DNA of 14,466 nt, from contig CAJUCZ010000002.1 in NCBI GenBank assembly GCA_910585375.1, forward strand, positions 1 to 14,466, in the 5' to 3' direction. The position numbers and the translations under genes were made by a program. This DNA is from an uncultured Alphaproteobacteria bacterium. Its GTDB lineage: Bacteria > Pseudomonadota > Alphaproteobacteria > RF32 > CAG-239. Below the pieces are notes generated by a model. It had not been told where the DNA came from, did no database searches, and saw only the letters and a list, made by a program, of their open reading frames with translations. This document shows, piece by piece, positions 13,446 to 14,466 of the stretch; the stretch's first letter is position 1, and each line of letters starts with the position of its first letter.

Positions 13446-14312
13446 CTACGCCGCCGGCTTTTTCTTATAGGTTTTCATCCGGATGGAAAACAACGGCAAA
13501 AATCCGAACAACTTACAATTTAAAATGTCAGCTTCGCAACAAACCTTAAAAATAGGAATAAAATTAAACAGCTTCACTTTATATGATTTTCCCCGCAACG
13601 ATTTTGCCATTTCCCACAACGCAGGATTCTCTTTTCTGACAAAATCTAAAATGCCGTAAGTCGCCAAAGTCATTTTATAACTCTGCCTGTGACTGGTATT
13701 GCCGGCATGACAACGATAAGCAACCAAAGCCTCCGGAATATTGGCAAAATTGGTTTTTGAAAGCAGCCGGCACCATAAAGCATAGTCTTCGGCCGGACTA
13801 AATGCCTCTTCATAACTAATATGACAGCCCAACAAAACAGACTTTCTTATCATCGCTGATGTATGAGAAATCACGCATCCGCTCATCAAACCCCGTTTAA
13901 TTGCGGCATCATCCGTCGGAAATTTTCTGACTTTATCTTTGTCAAACGCCTGATACCAGCTTCCGACAACCCCGACCTCGGAATGATTGTCTAAAAAAGC
14001 AGCTTCTTTTTCCAATCGGGTCGGAAAAGAAATGTCGTCATGGTCAAATACCGCAAGATATTCTCCTTTTGCCAACTCGTTCAACCTGTTGCGTGAAAAA
14101 GAAATTCCGCGGTTTACATCGTTTTTATAATAACGAATGCGTTTATCAGAATACGATTTAATAATCTTCTCCACATTTTCATCAGTAGAAGCATCATTTA
14201 AAATAACAAATTCAAAATCCCGATAAGTCTGCGCCAAAATACTTTCCATCGCCGGCCGTAAATATTCTTCCGGCGTATTATAAACCGGCATCAAAACCGA
14301 AACCTTAACCAT
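13446..14312 (-). CDS. Family 2 glycosyltransferase
   Basis: The 288-residue protein has a GT-A fold: VSVLMPVYNTPEEYLRPA (4-21), ILAQTYRDFEFVILNDAST (25-43), the metal-binding DHDD (90-93) and AEDYALWCRL (174-183), holding the ED motif of the acceptor side. It would transfer a sugar from a nucleotide donor to a surface glycan or lipid carrier; the sugar is unknown. The tail carries two copies of KLF[NG]F[IL]P[IL]F (247-255 and 267-275), similar to tails seen in LPS-type glycosyltransferases. The ATG at 14312 is chosen because GGGGTGG lies just upstream and the family begins at VSVLMPVYN; the same frame stays open to the window edge. gtrA-like gene follows after 59 bases. Confidence 0.88.
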   Translation of the reverse strand: MVKVSVLMPVYNTPEEYLRPAMESILAQTYRDFEFVILNDASTDENVEKIIKSYSDKRIRYYKNDVNRGISFSRNRLNELAKGEYLAVFDHDDISFPTRLEKEAAFLDNHSEVGVVGSWYQAFDKDKVRKFPTDDAAIKRGLMSGCVISHTSAMIRKSVLLGCHISYEEAFSPAEDYALWCRLLSKTNFANIPEALVAYRCHAGNTSHRQSYKMTLATYGILDFVRKENPALWEMAKSLRGKSYKVKLFNFIPIFKVCCEADILNCKLFGFLPLFSIRMKTYKKKPAA

Positions 14313-14466
14313 AATTACCACCCCGTTCATCATTAAAGACAAACAACAGTAACTAACGGGAGAAAAAATAGCAAGAAGAATCCAATAAATTACAACAAAA
14401 GAATTCATCATAAAAAACTTGAACTTACCAAGCCAGACAGGGATAAATCCCGTCCGTTGAAAACGA
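14313..14466. other. Upstream of the GT2 gene, no gene called
   Basis: On the minus strand the GT2 frame is open through the edge, and another frame ends with a TAA at 14427-14425. A small inverted repeat (GACAGGGAT/ATCCCGTC with one bulge, about 14436-14454) is present. It may be the 3' end of a further gene to the right; nothing can be supported from this window alone. Confidence 0.4.

Noticed and set aside
1..14466. CRISPR array, insertion sequence or phage gene
   Set aside because: No regularly spaced repeats, transposase, integrase or phage structural gene is visible in any frame.

Overview
The window looks like a chromosomal segment of an alphaproteobacterium of moderate GC, possibly a host- or gut-associated Rhodospirillales-like lineage. 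The main evidence is at the left edge. The first 18 codons of an EF-Tu gene (minus strand, N-terminus with the motif KPHCNIGTI) lie behind tRNA-Gly and tRNA-Tyr, which is the conserved tRNA-Tyr/tRNA-Gly/tuf order. The lineage call is inference from that motif, the gene order and overall codon use; no search was run.

Left part (1-420): partial tuf, tRNA-Gly(TCC) and tRNA-Tyr(GTA), all on the minus strand, with a divergent promoter region facing murQ. Centre left (473-8338): a plus-strand run of seven genes. murQ and rlmB are tightly linked. After a 64-base gap with a TATAAT box comes a translationally coupled chain: a GldA-like ABC ATPase, a 1151-residue protein fusing an ABC-2 permease, a GldG-like periplasmic domain and a DUF4340-like domain, a FieF-type cation diffusion facilitator, a secreted SagB-type nitroreductase, and a small secreted protein with 12 cysteines. 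Adjacent genes in this chain overlap by 1 to 20 bases, so they are probably made together. The shared theme is envelope and periplasm, but the joint function is unknown.

Centre right (8391-10220): convergent minus-strand lemA and TPM-domain genes, then a 438-base non-coding stretch. This stretch holds a terminator, a 22-base copy of the 3' end of tRNA-Ser, and a hairpin-rich insert that seems to split a tRNA-like T-arm. The intact tRNA-Ser(CGA) follows, with its own promoter and terminator.

Right part (10221-14466): a minus-strand accessory region, visibly more AT-rich. It carries an HBN1-type nitroreductase, an ASCH-like protein, a small two-helix membrane protein, a 56-residue ORF, an 89-residue ORF that needs a TTG start, a 186-residue orphan with no Shine-Dalgarno, and a GtrA/GT2 pair probably involved in surface glycan or lipid-linked sugar modification.

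The strongest candidates for something new are the three-domain fusion with its coupled operon, the split tRNA-Ser-like repeat, and the string of small unrecognised genes at 11.3-12.9 kb.
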